Notes: generated from the letters alone by a model not told the origin. Positions 1 to 11,439 are shown, counted from the first letter of the stretch. The stretch: 64,000 nucleotides of DNA from Cordilura impudica (GCA_963682025.1 OY821517.1:104596505-104660504), one strand, 5' to 3'. Translations and numbers: made by a program.

Positions 1-324
1 TTAGTTAATGGAGTCAGTAGGGCAGCTACTATTTGTTTAGGATATGAATATATTTTCATAATATTGGGACATTGAAACGAACAGGGTTACATGAAAAATT
101 CTCTAGAAATAATGATAACGATAATATGGCCCCAGTAAACACTCTTTGAATAACATCTCTATACTAGTATAACTAAAAAAAACATTATCAATGCATGACA
201 CGTTTTGCAATTACCAACTTCAAAAAGGCGTTAGCATGTGCATAAACAATTAGGAAGTATGTACGAGTAGTATGACTTTTTCTTTAGATTTTTGTCAAAG
301 TCTTCTCCGTTTTATTTAGCTTAC

Positions 325-718
325 CATATTGCTTAATGCGCTGTAGCTGCTGTAACTGTTGCTGTTGCAGCAGCATTAGCTGTTGCTGTGGCTGCGGCTG
401 CTGCTGTTGATATTGTAGCTCATCGTTTGGCATATATGTGGTGACAATTCGTACACGTTTGTCTTTACGTTTAAGTGAATTACTAGGACTACGATTTGAT
501 GATACCAAAGAGCTACGCAAACTGGAAGTGGCCGGGCTGTTGCGACCATTCGTGCCCATTAGAATGCCACCACTACTGCTACTATTGCCACCACTTCCAC
601 TTAATGCAGAACGTTTACTGCGTGGCAATGTGTTGTTGCCTTCTTTAACTTTAATTTTAACATTAAACATGTTTATTTCTTTTTTTCTATTTCTCTTTGC
701 CCCTGACTTTTTGTCCAT
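325..718 (-). CDS. Poly-Q/Ser-rich coding exon (host gene, unidentified)
   Basis: The frame opens at ATG 718-716 and reads about 131 codons. An in-frame TAA lies a few codons upstream, so this ATG is a plausible true start with 5'UTR before it. The protein is basic at the N-terminus (MDKKSGAKRNRKK), then Ser/Gly-rich (SGSGGNSSSSGG), then has a basic patch (KRKDKRVRIVTTY), then a Gln-rich tail. A strong splice donor, G|GTAAGC, begins at 324, so the exon probably ends at 325 in phase 1; the open frame beyond it (to 284) would be intron. The next exon would lie left of the window. Codons are much less AT-rich than the surroundings. Low-complexity regulators in flies look like this, but I do not recognise the gene. 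The poly-Q tract alone could also be a CAG repeat, but the non-repetitive part argues for coding. Confidence 0.5.
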
Positions 719-1334
719 ACACTTGGGGATTTCTTGGGGGATTTATTTTATTATTGATTTGATTTTTATCGTTCAATGTATGATTTTTTTTTTATACTTG
801 TGTCTTTTTTTTTTTTTTTTGTTTTGTGTCTTTATCTCATAATTTAATATTCAAACAAAAATTGCCTGTTTTGGTTGTATGTTAAGGTTTTCGTATTTTA
901 AATTAAAAAAAGCAAAATGTAATAATGCTAAATGGTTTATTACACTGCGTGGCACGCAAACGATACATGAGATTCGACCCCATTTATTATGAATATATAC
1001 ATACATTTATAAAAACAAAACAAGCTTATTTTTATACTGGCCTCTTCTTATATCTCAAATTTTATGATACTTAAAGTCAATGAAAATGAAAACACAACAT
1101 TTTCACCCAACGTTCTTCTGGGCTATTATTTATTATAAGATGAGTCAACGAATATATTACATATTTTTACGATACATGCCTACAGAGTTGACTTATTTCA
1201 CCATTAATAAAAACAAGGTCCTACAGTTGAAAATATTGATCCAAATCGCAAATTATGTAAGTATGTATGTATATGCCTTTCCGTAAAAAAAAAACTTAGT
1301 TATCGAAATCTATGCTAGAATAATCGCCCTGTAC
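719..1334. other. AT-rich stretch with poly-T runs
   Basis: No gene is seen. Poly-T runs lie at about 787-822 and the rest is AT-rich. The first part would be the 5'UTR or promoter side of the poly-Q exon if that exon is the first coding one. A 15-base word at about 1271-1285 recurs inverted at about 1601-1615, probably by chance. Confidence 0.4.
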
Positions 1335-1351
1335 ATACAGTGTGTGATTTA

Positions 1352-1483
1352 CAGTTTACGATGCCATCTCTTGACAAATATCTTCGTCCAGATGTAGAAG
1401 TCACATAATGCCATCTTAATCCTTTCCTCTGTATTCCTAGCCCAAGTGAGTTTATAGTCCAGAATATAATCCAAATACTTCGG
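1352..1483 (-). pseudogene. Non-LTR retrotransposon RT fragment
   Basis: One minus-strand frame reads PKYLDYILDYKLTWARNTEE, followed by RIKMALCDFYIWTKIF. This matches the thumb-side block after the RT domain of I/R1/Jockey-like elements, usually KYLGVILD-K-LTW-H--ER--KA. The fragment is short, has stops on either side and lacks the catalytic core. A larger open frame (1315-1809) overlaps it in another register and is probably not the functional frame. The fragment is a decayed piece of a once longer element; nearby plus-strand scraps at 1990-2100 and 5937-6042 look like the RNase H end and C-terminus of a similar element in the opposite orientation. Confidence 0.5.
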
Positions 1484-1989
1484 CTGAAGATGATGTCTGA
1501 CGTGCGCAGATTCCTAAAAGTCCATAATGTGTCTTTCGGTAACAATGATGCATAATGATATTCGTTAACAGACAGATTCCGATAACTAATGATTTTCTCT
1601 ACGGAAAGGCATATGGTGGGAGGCTGCATACGTAAACTCGTCAAGGTACAGAGATTGGTATGTCTGGGCACCACCGAAGCCACAGCACAATCCTCCGAGA
1701 GTGTGCGCGATACAGATTCATAGGGAGAACGATTACACTGAGTAAAATTTTCGGAATCATTGTCTGGAGGGTGAGAAATGTAATGTGAGAGTAATAGTCC
1801 AATATTCAAATAGTTTCAGCATATCACAGTCTGCCTTGAAAACGCCAAACCCTTTGGAAGTTTTACTGTACTGGCCTAATACATTCACATTAGGGGCCCA
1901 GGGTGTTGACGAACGGGCTCCGAATCGTTTGATTCTGTTATTTTAAACCATTTACCTGAGCTGTAGATCATTATCTGGAAGGCAGCTGA

Positions 1990-2100
1990 TCTTAAATAGA
2001 TGGCAAGATCGAAACAACTGACCGTATGCTATGGCCCTTGTCAAATCCAAAGAGAACTAAAACACTCCTTGCACTTCAGAAATGGGCTCACTATCCACTG
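1990..2100 (+). pseudogene. Possible non-LTR RNase H-end fragment
   Basis: The plus-strand frame includes MLWPLSNPKRTKTLLALQKW. This resembles the segment between the RNase H domain and the C-terminal Cys motif of I/R1/Loa-type retrotransposons (W-P--D-KRT--LL-L-K). Only about 25 residues are readable, with a frameshift just upstream, so the call is tentative. No RNase H catalytic residues can be seen. Confidence 0.3.
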
Positions 2101-2446
2101 TACAAAACGGCGGCATATACTGAGCAGAGAAAATCTATGCGTACAACCCCAGTCAAAACTTTTGAAGGTCGAAAAATACATGTTTTAGTTTTTATGATGG
2201 CACAGTTTTTTTCTATAAACTTCCAATTGTTTTTGGAATATTTTAAGCATTTTTGCATATTTTTAAATTGATGCAAAACAATAATACGAATTAAAAAACT
2301 CAGCTCTGCTTTAAATTTTACCAGAAAAATTATGCGTACAAAATGTTAAAAAGGGGAATTACAATTTAAAAACCATGCTTCTCATGGTAATGTGCTAGTG
2401 AGTTCAAGCAATTGCATAAATTTTGCTCAAAGTTCAATGTATACAA

Positions 2447-4465
2447 TGGTTAAAAAAAAAAAACAAAAGTAATAGACCCTGACGTAAGAAAATCATATTA
2501 AAACTGCGAGAAGGAAAAACTTTCCGCGAAAGTGGTGAAATAGTGGATACAACTCATTTTTATATCAAGAGGTTGATCGCAAATTTTAATATTAACAAAT
2601 TAATTCATCCCCACTTTTGGAAAAAAAAAATTGGCGATTGTTCTAGGTTGTTCTAGTTGTTCTAAACATTGTTCCAAAATAGATATGTATGTCGCAAATG
2701 AGAACGAAAAACATTTTTTCCGCGATATCAATGTTATTAAACGAAATCAATATTTTTATGCAACACGTACAGATTCCAAAATTTCTTTCGTACAAGGTAT
2801 CCTGAATGGCACCCTAATCACTATCTTAATTAACCCCAAATATACGGGTCCCTTAATTTTACATCCTATCTATAACATGTCCAAGTTTAAGAGCGATCTG
2901 AGGGTGCCAATCAGGATACTTTGTACGAAAGAAATTTTGGAATCTGTACGGTAACTTTCGTGTTGCATAAAAATATTCATATCGTTTAATAACGTTGATA
3001 TTTTTTTTTCCAAAAGTGGGGGGGGGGGGTTCAAAGTCTAAAATTCATTTTTTTTTTTTTCGATTTGCCGGTACAAATTATATTTTAGAAATTCGTGGTT
3101 TTTGAACATTATAGAACAATCCTAGAACAATTCGAAAAATTCTGTTTCCAAAAATGGGGATGAAATTTTGGAATCTGGACGGTAACTTTCGTGTTGCATA
3201 AAAATATTGATATCGTTTAATAACGTTGATATCGCGGAAAAAGTGTTTTTCGTTCTCATTTGCGTACGTTACAGTTTGCGACATATCTATTTTGGAACAA
3301 TGTTTAGAACAACTAGAACAACCTAGAACAACCGCCAAATTCTCTTTTCTTTCCAAAAGTGGGGGCAAAGCTTAAAATTCGTTTTTTCGATTTACCGGTA
3401 CAAATTACATTTTAGAAACTCATCGTTTTGGAACTTCGCAATCGTGGAAAAAATGTTTTTTGTTCTCATTTGCGTACGTTACGGTTTGCGACATGTCTAT
3501 TTTGGAACAAAGTTTAGAACCACTAGAACAACATAGAACAACCGCCAATTTTATTTTCCAAAAGTGGGGGGCAAAGCTTAAAAATTTTTTTTTTTTTTTC
3601 GATTTACCGGTACAAATTACATTTTAGAAACTCATCGTTTTGGAACATCGTAGAACAATCCTAGAACAATTCAGAACAATCTTCAAAAAATTGTACTTCC
3701 AAAAAAGGGGGGCTAACTTCGCACAAAAAGACATACTAAAAATTGCGAAGCTCAATCTTCGGATTACTGCAGCCAAAAATAAGGAAAACATTAAAAAAAA
3801 AAATTTGCAAGGCAATTAACGAGGATACACTTCCTAAAATTATGAAGAAGGCCGTGTTGCACGAAGGAAGCCATATATTTCAAAAGTCGAAAAAACACAC
3901 GAATTTGCCAACAAATTTATTTCAAAGCCTCCAAGGTCTGGGAACTAGTAATTTTTAGTGATAAGAGTAAATTCTATATATTTGGTATCAAAGGACGAAA
4001 GCTCGTGTGGCGAAAGAACAGAACGGCGCTTGATAAGCAAAATTTATTACCGACAGTAAAACATGGTGGTGAAGCTGTTATGGTCTGCGGTGGTATTTCA
4101 GCCAATGGAGTGGGTAGTTTGCTTTTCATCGAATCGATTACGGACCAAGGACTACATAGACATTCTGAATGCCAACTTAAAACAAAACGCTCAAAAATTG
4201 GGAATTGGGAACAACTTTGTTAGGCTTTGATTGCTTTGTAACACCAATAACCAGCTAAAATCGCCGCGACGATCCCCGGTCTTGAATCCTATCGAACATT
4301 TGTGGGATTTTTGAGTCGGCATCACATAATCTCAAAAGAAATGATGAAGAACGTTATTTCTGAGGAATGGGGGCAAAATATCCGCTAAGGAAATAAAAAG
4401 CTAGCCCAAACGCTTATCAGAAGTTCTTCATTGCAATGGATATCCCACTAGCTATTGAAACCAAA
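2447..4465 (+). pseudogene. Tc1-like transposase relic, interrupted
   Basis: The N-terminal helix-turn-helix reads LKLREGKTFRESGEIVD at about 2499-2560. The frame is then broken by the repeat cluster at 2604-3715. It resumes with ITAAK, RVARRKPYISK (about 3855-3890), VWRKN and TVKHGGEAVMVCGG (about 4005-4095), and ends with VLNPIEHLWDF near 4285. These are Tc1-family signatures (Tc1/mariner, DD34E). The block that should hold the second catalytic Asp (QQDNDPKHT) is missing, and the usual Asp before L-NPIE is Val; the last Glu is kept. Several frameshifts and stops are present. It is certainly inactive. The far end abuts a minisatellite element. Confidence 0.8.
2604..3715. repeat. Foldback/tandem repeat cluster inside the Tc1 relic
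   Basis: About 200 bases from 2608 (ccccacttttgg, then the ttctaggttgttctag block, then a part ending ggcaccct near 2814) come back inverted at 2902-3022, giving a hairpin with an ~85-base loop. The right arm lacks ~120 bases of the middle. Further inverted copies of the left arm occupy about 3155-3366 and 3427-3565. Between them, a unit starting near 'cgatttaccggtacaaatt' recurs at about 3059, 3390 and 3600. No coding potential; frames at 2631-2954 and 3078-3368 are the two strands of the same repeat. Confidence 0.75.
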
Positions 4466-4470
4466 TGTGT

Positions 4471-5015
4471 TTAAACTATTTCTTTTAACTCATACTCTCT
4501 GTCTGTATGTCTGTCTGTCGTGGGTCAACCCCATTACCCCTTATCCAATTTATCTGAAACTTGGCCCATAGTCTTGCTGTGACTACAGATTAATTTTGGG
4601 GCAGTCACGCACATTCATGCACAGTCACGAAGTCATCTAAATGTCATTTTCCCTCATCCGATCTATCTGAAACTTTGTCCATACACTTGCTGTGAAAAAA
4701 TATTAACTTTGACTTAGTCCCGCACAGTCACGCATGGTCACGCACAGTCATGGAGAGAATAAAATGGAGTTTTTGTTTATTCATAGAATTGTTGTGACCA
4801 AAGATTAATTTTAAGATAGTCACACAGAGTCACGCATAGTCACGCACAGTCACGGAGTTACTTAAACCCCATTTCCCCTCATCCAATCAATCTGAAACTT
4901 GGTCCATAGACTTGTTGTGACCAAAGATTAATTTTAAAATAGTCACACAAATTCACGCACAGTCACGGATAGATTCAAAACTCACTCATATGTATAAGTT
5001 TAGAAAGAGTTTTAA
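4471..5015. mobile_element. TIR element with internal 113-bp minisatellite, copy 1
   Basis: The left end reads TTAAACTATTTCTTTTAACT and the right end AGAAAGAGTTTTAA, which are imperfect inverted repeats (consensus TTAAACTCTTTCTT). The inside is a minisatellite with unit ~113 bases: ATCTGAAACTTGG-type words at about 4552, 4665 and 4889, plus many 'cagtcacgca' subrepeats. TTAA at both edges could be a target duplication. Other TIR-bounded copies lie at 9442-9951 and 39901-40553. It has no coding capacity, so it is probably a MITE. Confidence 0.65.
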
Positions 5016-5197
5016 TAAAAACTGTTTTTATGGGTTAGATTATTTTTTGTTGAATTGTTTAATTTATTTTAACTATTTTACTTTTGAACACATACTTTTT
5101 CTGGTAAAATTTATTTTTTGAATTGATTTTTTCAAAAATTTTAATATATGGTTAAAATTAAATAAACATAATTGTAATTTTATTTAAAAAAAATATA

Positions 5198-5858
5198 GAC
5201 TACACCACTATGTGGTTAGGGTGTAATGTGACCTTGTGCTGATGTTTGTAACTACCAATAATATTTATTATAACGATCTACTCAGAATCACTTTCTAAGT
5301 CGATTTAGCATCTGTGTGTCCATGTTAACCTTGTAATCAAACTACAGGTCGCAAATATGAATACATTTTGATAAAATTTGGTACATATTAATATGAACTT
5401 CTATCAGCCGTATGTCGAACGCTATTGAAATTATTCAGACCTAGTCTCCAAACAAAGTACCACTATAAGATCGACCTAAATTGCCGTAAGATCCAAATTA
5501 TCATCGATCTCGTTAAAATTGAGTTTGTGTATGTTTATTACATCCATTAATCAGTAGACCAAAAATAAACCTCCTCATATAAATCTGCTTCCTGATCCTC
5601 ACTTAAACCTATCAAAAACAAAAATATTGCATAGATTTTTCTCGAATTGGTTTTGAATGTTTTTGCAAAAACTAAGTGACTATCAAATATCGTGAGGATT
5701 TGTGTATTTTTCGACTTAGTCCCCATATAAATATACCATCCGATATGAACTTTTTCAGAACTGCAGGCAAAAAAAATAATAAATATTACATTCAGTTTTA
5801 TGCTCAGGCATGGTATAGGGTATCGTATAGTCAGACCAGACTGACTATAATTTTCTTA
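5198..5858 (+). repeat. Repeat family I, copy a
   Basis: It begins with a degraded palindrome (accactatgtggt) and ends with a degraded tctagaccga-type palindrome, then ataattttctta. Inside are the family's fixed words: the Asn-like 'gattgaaat' block, 'catccattaatcagtag' and 'gatatgaactttttcagaa'. It aligns along its length with the copies at 20118-20912 and, inverted, 24911-25673. The open frame 5676-5891 is only this repeat. Confidence 0.75.
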
Positions 5859-5936
5859 ATTGGTACCTTGAAAATTTTTGACTGTGCTTAAACGCATAGT
5901 TTTTGTAGCAAGTGTGTGTGTCCAAGGAAATTACTC

Positions 5937-6042
5937 CTGTAGGTGCGGACGAGGAGGAGTCAGTCTATCATCTACTGTATGAATACCCAGGACTGATGGA
6001 ACAGCGCCGTAGATATCTAAGACAAAGATTATTTGATAATTA
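5937..6042 (+). pseudogene. C-terminal fragment of an I/R1-like non-LTR ORF2
   Basis: The frame reads DEEESVYHLLYEYPGLMEQ, then RRRYLRQRLFDN and a stop at about 6040. Retrotransposons of the I/R1/Loa group end their ORF2 with C--C--DEE---HLL--CPAL---R--YLG---F; the first Cys pair (TGTAGGTGC) is just upstream, in a frame shifted by one. It is short but specific. It may belong to the same broken element as 1990-2100, now separated by the Tc1 and minisatellite insertions. Confidence 0.5.
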
Positions 6043-6925
6043 AGTCGTTATTCCGCAAAACAAAGAAAATATTTTATTTTCCTAACTTGAGTTAAGCTGT
6101 TATTCCGAAATACCATATTGATATTTGATAAACATAAATTGAGTACCGGATTGATTCAAAAATTATAATTTTTAACAACTGTTGTGAAAAATTGAAACAT
6201 ACTTGTAAAACTCTCTTTTTGAATTAAATAAAATTATCGTTTTATAACAAAATATCTTAGAACGACATTTCTGTATTGTGATTTTAGAACTAGTATAATT
6301 CTTACTACATTGAAAGTATTCAAAGTGAGAATGTAGCCTAAGTCGATAGTTCATGAATTATCAGTAGGGAATAAGAACCTAACTAAACCTAACGATTTAA
6401 ACTAATTTAGGCGCGTTTAAAGCTTTTTTTCGTTCAACAAGTCATAAGAGCCTAAGTGTCTTTTTCTCTAAAATCTTTTGACTGCAGAAATAAAGAACTT
6501 ATTTTTTTTTTTAACAAGTTAGTAAATTAATAAGTTTCCTTAGAATCTGTAGGAAAGTTAAACAAAAAAAACCTCCTGAAAATATTGGAAAACGCACTTA
6601 GGCGGTTATGACTTGGGACCATAGAATTATCAATTATTCGATAACTTCATCGAGTTTGACAAACAAATTTAACTTTAAGTAATTTTTCTGCCAAAAAGAA
6701 GGTATCCTGGGGGAAAATTTATGTGACCTATGGATTTATGAACTTTTTCAGTGAGTTTGATCAATTTATTTATTTATACAAATTTCAACTCTAAGCAACT
6801 CTAAGGTCTCCTGGGGTTGTTCTCTCAGATTAATTGCAATTTGGATATATGAAATAAAACGAATTAAGTGGTCCCACGCTCTCAGCTATACTTCAAGTTG
6901 GGTAGTTCCGGGAGCCTTAAGTAGA

Positions 6926-6957
<32 letters not shown>

Positions 6958-8361
6958 GATTCGCATTCTAAGATAGAAGCTTTACAAATTCATAGTCACT
7001 TTTAGTTAATTGGAGAATGTTATTACCATTTTGGAAAGCTGCTAAACAGAGCATTGATTTAAATAAAAGCAGTTCGTTGTAAGGGAATTTTTTTTATTAT
7101 TGAGAGCTGAAGTAATAAAATGTCAATAATTGGAAATATTTTTTTTTTTTTTTTTTTGTTTTTATCAAAAACTCTATGAATTTATATGTCTTCTTCTCGT
7201 TTTCAACTCAAGCCATTATTTAAACATTGCCTGTGGTTACAAACCAGCAACCAAACAACTAACACAACATTATTTTCAAATAAAGTGGTGAGATAGAATG
7301 ATCAAAATAGAAAAATAAGCACACCCACATACACACACACGAATACACTCACACGAGCAACTGTAACAACTGTAGTTGATGTCGTTATTCACATCTTGCA
7401 GTCTAATCAAATCTAAATAACACAAGTCTCAGGATTTCGGTTGTGTTACAAATTCAGCTACATCTTTTGCATATTTTATTTAACCTTGGAATTACAGCAC
7501 TTTCAAGGCAAGTTCTAGCAGAGCCAAAGGAACCCAAAAATAAATCTGATGGCGAACAAACGAAAATGAAAATAATCAACTATAGACTGATGGTTTTTCG
7601 TAGTTTTTTTACGTCTTTGTGCGTAACGACAATGATAAGAATTTAAATTGTCTTAAAAGTTACTTTACGTACATAATCAAATTTATTGCTAAGAAGAAGA
7701 AAAAAAAAACAATATCAAAAATTGTTTCCTTAAAGCTAAAGGCTTTCACAATGACATTGAAAATGTATATTTGGTTTGAAAATTATCTTAAATACTTACT
7801 TGCAGTTAAGATTTATGATCTTTAAGAAGAAATTATAAAATTAAAAATTTTGATCTAAATCAGCTTGCTATGCTTAACTAGCCCAAAGTTACACCCAGCA
7901 TGAAAATAAGCAAAATATATGATATTCTTGGAATCCGAATGAGCTGAAAAGTTGGTTCATCACCAATAAATTTAACAAAAAAAATCGTCATTTATATTAA
8001 CTAAAGCTTAGGCTCTGATTAATGTGTACACATAAAAATTGGAACATGAATAAATCGCAATAACTTTTTAACGAAATAAGGGTAAAGATTATAACTAATT
8101 GATGGAAATGTTTATTTAAATTAATTAATTTGAAAAATTAATTGTGTTGCAGTAACATTTTAAGTTTTTCATAAGCGCCTTTATATTATTTTCAGTGATC
8201 CTTTTGCTGGATAGAGACCATTTCCGAGTAAAAAGTGTGAATTTGTTGCCGACTTAGTGCTATTCATTACTCTTTTTGCAAGCGCCCAATATCTCTTTAT
8301 AGACTAATACGTCTTTATGGTAGTTGGGTAAATTCTCACCACTTGGTATGATATATATATT
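6043..8361. other. Unannotated AT-rich DNA
   Basis: I see no gene or named element. Poly-T runs occur at about 6929-6957 and 7137-7157. A CA-rich microsatellite (acacacac) lies at about 7320-7360. Open frames at 7443-7646 and 7619-7825 have no recognisable motif and AT-driven codon use. Confidence 0.4.
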
Positions 8362-8556
8362 TTATTTGTACCATTCAATAGTCGATTTACTATAATGACA
8401 TGATCCAAGATCAGGCCAAAAAACGTAAATAATCGTTCGCGTTCTTCTGCTTCTTTTCCCACGACTAAAAATATACTGGCAAGCTAAAATATTTTTCTTA
8501 AATTGTTCACGCACATTCCATATAAAAGGTGTCATACTGCGCTCATTTTTTAACAT
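8362..8556 (-). pseudogene. Tc1/mariner (DD37-type) transposase fragment
   Basis: The C-terminal part of this frame reads IYVFWPDLGSCHYSKSTIEW. It matches the block around the second catalytic Asp of a Tc1/mariner group also present at 29690 and 54450 (usual WPDLASCHY-K-T-DW). Here the Asp (WPD) is retained. Upstream, the frame carries only a shortened remnant (FSRGKRSRR), so several blocks are lost. It is a small relic, inactive. Confidence 0.5.
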
Positions 8557-8586
8557 TTACGATCAGTATAGTCTGGCAAATCAGCA

Positions 8587-9397
8587 TGAATAGATTACCC
8601 TTGAACAACGCCCATCTAAGCAAGTCGTCCGTCGAACTGTGGATAGATTTCATAGCACATACTCTTTAAATGATGTAATAACAACAACACATCGATGGAA
8701 TGTACATACATATCTACACTTGATTCGTCGTCGGTCACAGGAATTGGAGCTCTGTCCGTCCACTACATGGAAAATGTTCCACAAAGATTTTGGCCTGCCT
8801 CTGTATAATTTCCTGCTGGTGCGGGAGCTAGATCAGTTGGAAACTGACCAGATGTTTTATCGCAAAATTGTGTTCAGCGATGAGGCTCATATTTTTTGAG
8901 ATTTTTAATAAACCAAATTATCGCGACAGAGCCTACAGACTACATTACACTCAACAAACATTTACCATTTGGTGGCATCATCGAACCTTATTTCTTCAAA
9001 AATTAAGCCATGATCAATGAGTTTTTGTTTGAAAATATATGCATGACACTGATACGGGCGAGATGTGGTTTCAACAGGATGACACTACATGCCATACGGT
9101 GACCGCAAGCATCGACTTATTCAAATCAAAATTTGACGATAAGTTGATTTCGAGAAATGGACCGCTCAATTATCCTCCAAGATTGTGGCCAATTGAGAGG
9201 TTCAATGGTTATTTCAATGGTTTATGGTGATAAACCAGCAACAGTTGACACCTTGGAGGTCAACATTGTTCATGTTATTTGTGACATACGACCAGCAATG
9301 CTCGAAAAAGTCGCCCATAACTGTACGTCCAGAATGCGCTTCATCAAGAAACAGGCGCGGTAGCCATATGCCCGAAATAATTTTCAAATGTTAATGC
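8587..9397 (+). pseudogene. DD41D (rosa-like) mariner transposase relic
   Basis: Recognisable blocks in order: MNRL at 8587; the end of the helix-turn-helix with RRTVDRFHSTYSLNDV; LIRRRSQELELCPSTTWKMF; FYRKIVFSDEAHIF (first catalytic Asp, near 8880); MWFQQDDTTCHT (second Asp, near 9080); LISRNGPLNYPPR; KPATVDTLE; and SHMPEIIFKC to a stop near 9396. It aligns throughout with the element at 58267-59189 (-). The third catalytic region, normally CDLTPLDYFLW, has become LWPIERFNGYF, so the last Asp is lost. At least four frame breaks. AATAAA at 9414 is a plausible old poly(A) signal. Confidence 0.75.
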
Positions 9398-9441
9398 ATG
9401 TATTGTTCTTCCGAATAAAAAATCTTTTGATTAAAGTTTTA

Positions 9442-9951
9442 TTAAACTCCTTCTTTTAACTCATACTCTCTGTCTGTCTGTCCAATACTTATCCTATTGA
9501 TCTGAAACTTGGCCCATAGTCTTGTCGTGACTACAGATTAATTTTGGGCTAGTCACGCACAGTCACGGGTGGTCTCGCACAGTCACGGAGTGATCCAAAT
9601 GTAATTTTCCCTTATCCGATCGATCTGAAACTTGGTCCATACACTTGCTGTGAAAAGCAGATTAACTTTGACTTAGTCACGCGCAGTCACGCACAGTCAC
9701 GGAGTGATCTAAATGTCATTTACCTTCATCCGACCGATCTGAAACTTGGTCGATATACTTGCTGTAAAGAAAGATTAACTTTGACATAGTCACGCACAGT
9801 CATGGAGAGATTAAAACCCCACTTCCCCTCATCCGATGGATCTGAAACTTTGTGCATAGACTTGTTGTGGCCAAAGATTAATTTTAAGATAGTCATACAC
9901 AGTCACGGAGATATTCAAAACTCATATGCATAAGGAAAGAAAGAGTTTTAA
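9442..9951. mobile_element. TIR element with internal minisatellite, copy 2
   Basis: Left end TTAAACTCCTTCTTTTAACT, right end AAGAAAGAGTTTTAA: inverted termini as in copies 1 and 4. The unit word ATCTGAAACT occurs at about 9500, 9622, 9737 and 9840, so the period is about 103-122 bases. It starts 28 bases after the mariner relic's poly(A)-like signal. Confidence 0.7.
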
Positions 9952-11439
9952 TAAATACTTTGTTTTTATGGGTTAGATTATTTTTTGTGTTTTTTTTTTA
10001 AATTTTAAGTTCTATCTATATTTCGTTTATCCATAATGTAGCATTTATATTTGTTGATGAAATCGCGTTCTTCTGCCTCGGTGGTCTTCTTGCAGCTTGA
10101 ATACGGCAACCATTTTTCACTTTTCTTAAAAAAGACTTTGAGCAATTGATTAGGAGCCGTTTTCTCCCTAATGTATTCTGAATTTTCTCAAAAAGTGCCA
10201 TTACTTTTCTAGCCTTGCTAGGGACGTCTACTTCCCGGATTTCTCTTAACAGTAAAACGTTCGGTTATAATTTTAAATAACCTGCGAAACCCTTTAACGA
10301 AAAACGTTTGCATTAAAAGCGGTTGCTTTAAAAGTCCATTTCGAATTTTTATTAAAAGTTCTAATAATTTTTTTTACCTACTTTTCCTTCACAATCCATT
10401 TTAAAGTAAAATGATTGTTAAATATTGTTCGTACCTATATGGAATATATATTTCGTCATATTTTGCAAGGCTAACAGGATTTAAAAAAATAATAATGGTT
10501 TTTTTCCTGCGCAAACCTTACATTATTTTTCACAGTCTCTATGAAATTTTTGAAAATAATATAAAAATCATTTTAAAAAAAAAATTTCACACAAAAAACC
10601 CTTATATGACATTGAAAGAGTCACTGCCTATTACTTTTTTATTCCTGTATCAAAACGACCATATCAAAGTGAAAAGTGACAAGGATAATTTGCAGATAAA
10701 ACTGACACTTACTCGTACTGTTACGTTAATTGTGAATATTTTCTCATTGAGAATTATAATGACATTTTACTGTCTTCATAAACTAATTAACAATTTAATA
10801 TAATTTTTACCTTTTACATAATTGATTTAAAATAGAAATCTACTTCACATTCAACACTATAAGAGATTAATCACCATTGGAGAAAGATGGAGGACAAAAT
10901 AAAACCTTTGATTCCAAATAAATTTGTAGGAGGCAGCAATCAGTAGGTCGTTGTATGTCAACGACATTGCTTAAAGTGTTTAAAAAAATTTTACAAAGTA
11001 AGCAGTGGTAGCAATTCGTTGAAGCTTCGCGCTCAATATTACCAAAATAATTCAGATGATTTTTTCTGCAACTTACAAAAATCATATTAGATTATAACTT
11101 TTTTTCCTAAAGAAATGATCAGAAAAACATATGTTATCTCAAAGACCAAGGATCTTAGACTCTGTGGTAAAAATTTTTCAAAATCTTAATTGTTTTTAGC
11201 TCACATTTTGTATTTTAGGCAAATTTTAGCCAAACACCTATTTAAATTGAAATGTTTAATAAAACTTTTTGGCAAAAAAATTTTTTTTTAAAAATACATA
11301 TATTTGGCTATATAAAAAAAAGGTTTGTAGTTCCATTAGGGCATCCTATACACTAAAAGTAAATAATCATGTATTTTTGGGAAATTTTACCCAAAGTAGT
11401 TTCTATTGAAGCTAATACTATTTTACCAACTACAATCAA
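9952..11439. other. Unannotated AT-rich DNA
   Basis: No recognisable gene. The 130-codon frame at 10411-10803 is rich in Ile, Lys, Phe and Leu as expected from AT bias and has no motif. Minus-strand frames at 10016-10201 and 10867-11085 are likewise unrecognised. Confidence 0.4.

Noticed and set aside
438..842. 134-codon plus-strand frame opposite the poly-Q exon
   Set aside because: Leu/Pro/Phe-rich shadow of the minus-strand exon and of poly-T runs.
1271..1615. 15-base inverted match (atatgcctttccgta) as an element terminus
   Set aside because: No longer similarity around it and no target duplication; can be chance in 64 kb of biased sequence.
1315..1809. 164-codon minus frame as a host gene
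   Set aside because: Its left half overlaps a better RT frame in another register; no splice sites or known motif in the right half, though RTLSEDCAVASVVPRHTN looks protein-like.
4540..5000. 'cagtcacgca' repeats as operator sites
   Set aside because: They are subrepeats of a transposon-borne minisatellite in an intergenic eukaryotic context.
10411..10803. 130-codon plus frame
   Set aside because: Composition fully explained by AT bias (Ile, Phe, Lys, Leu); no motif.
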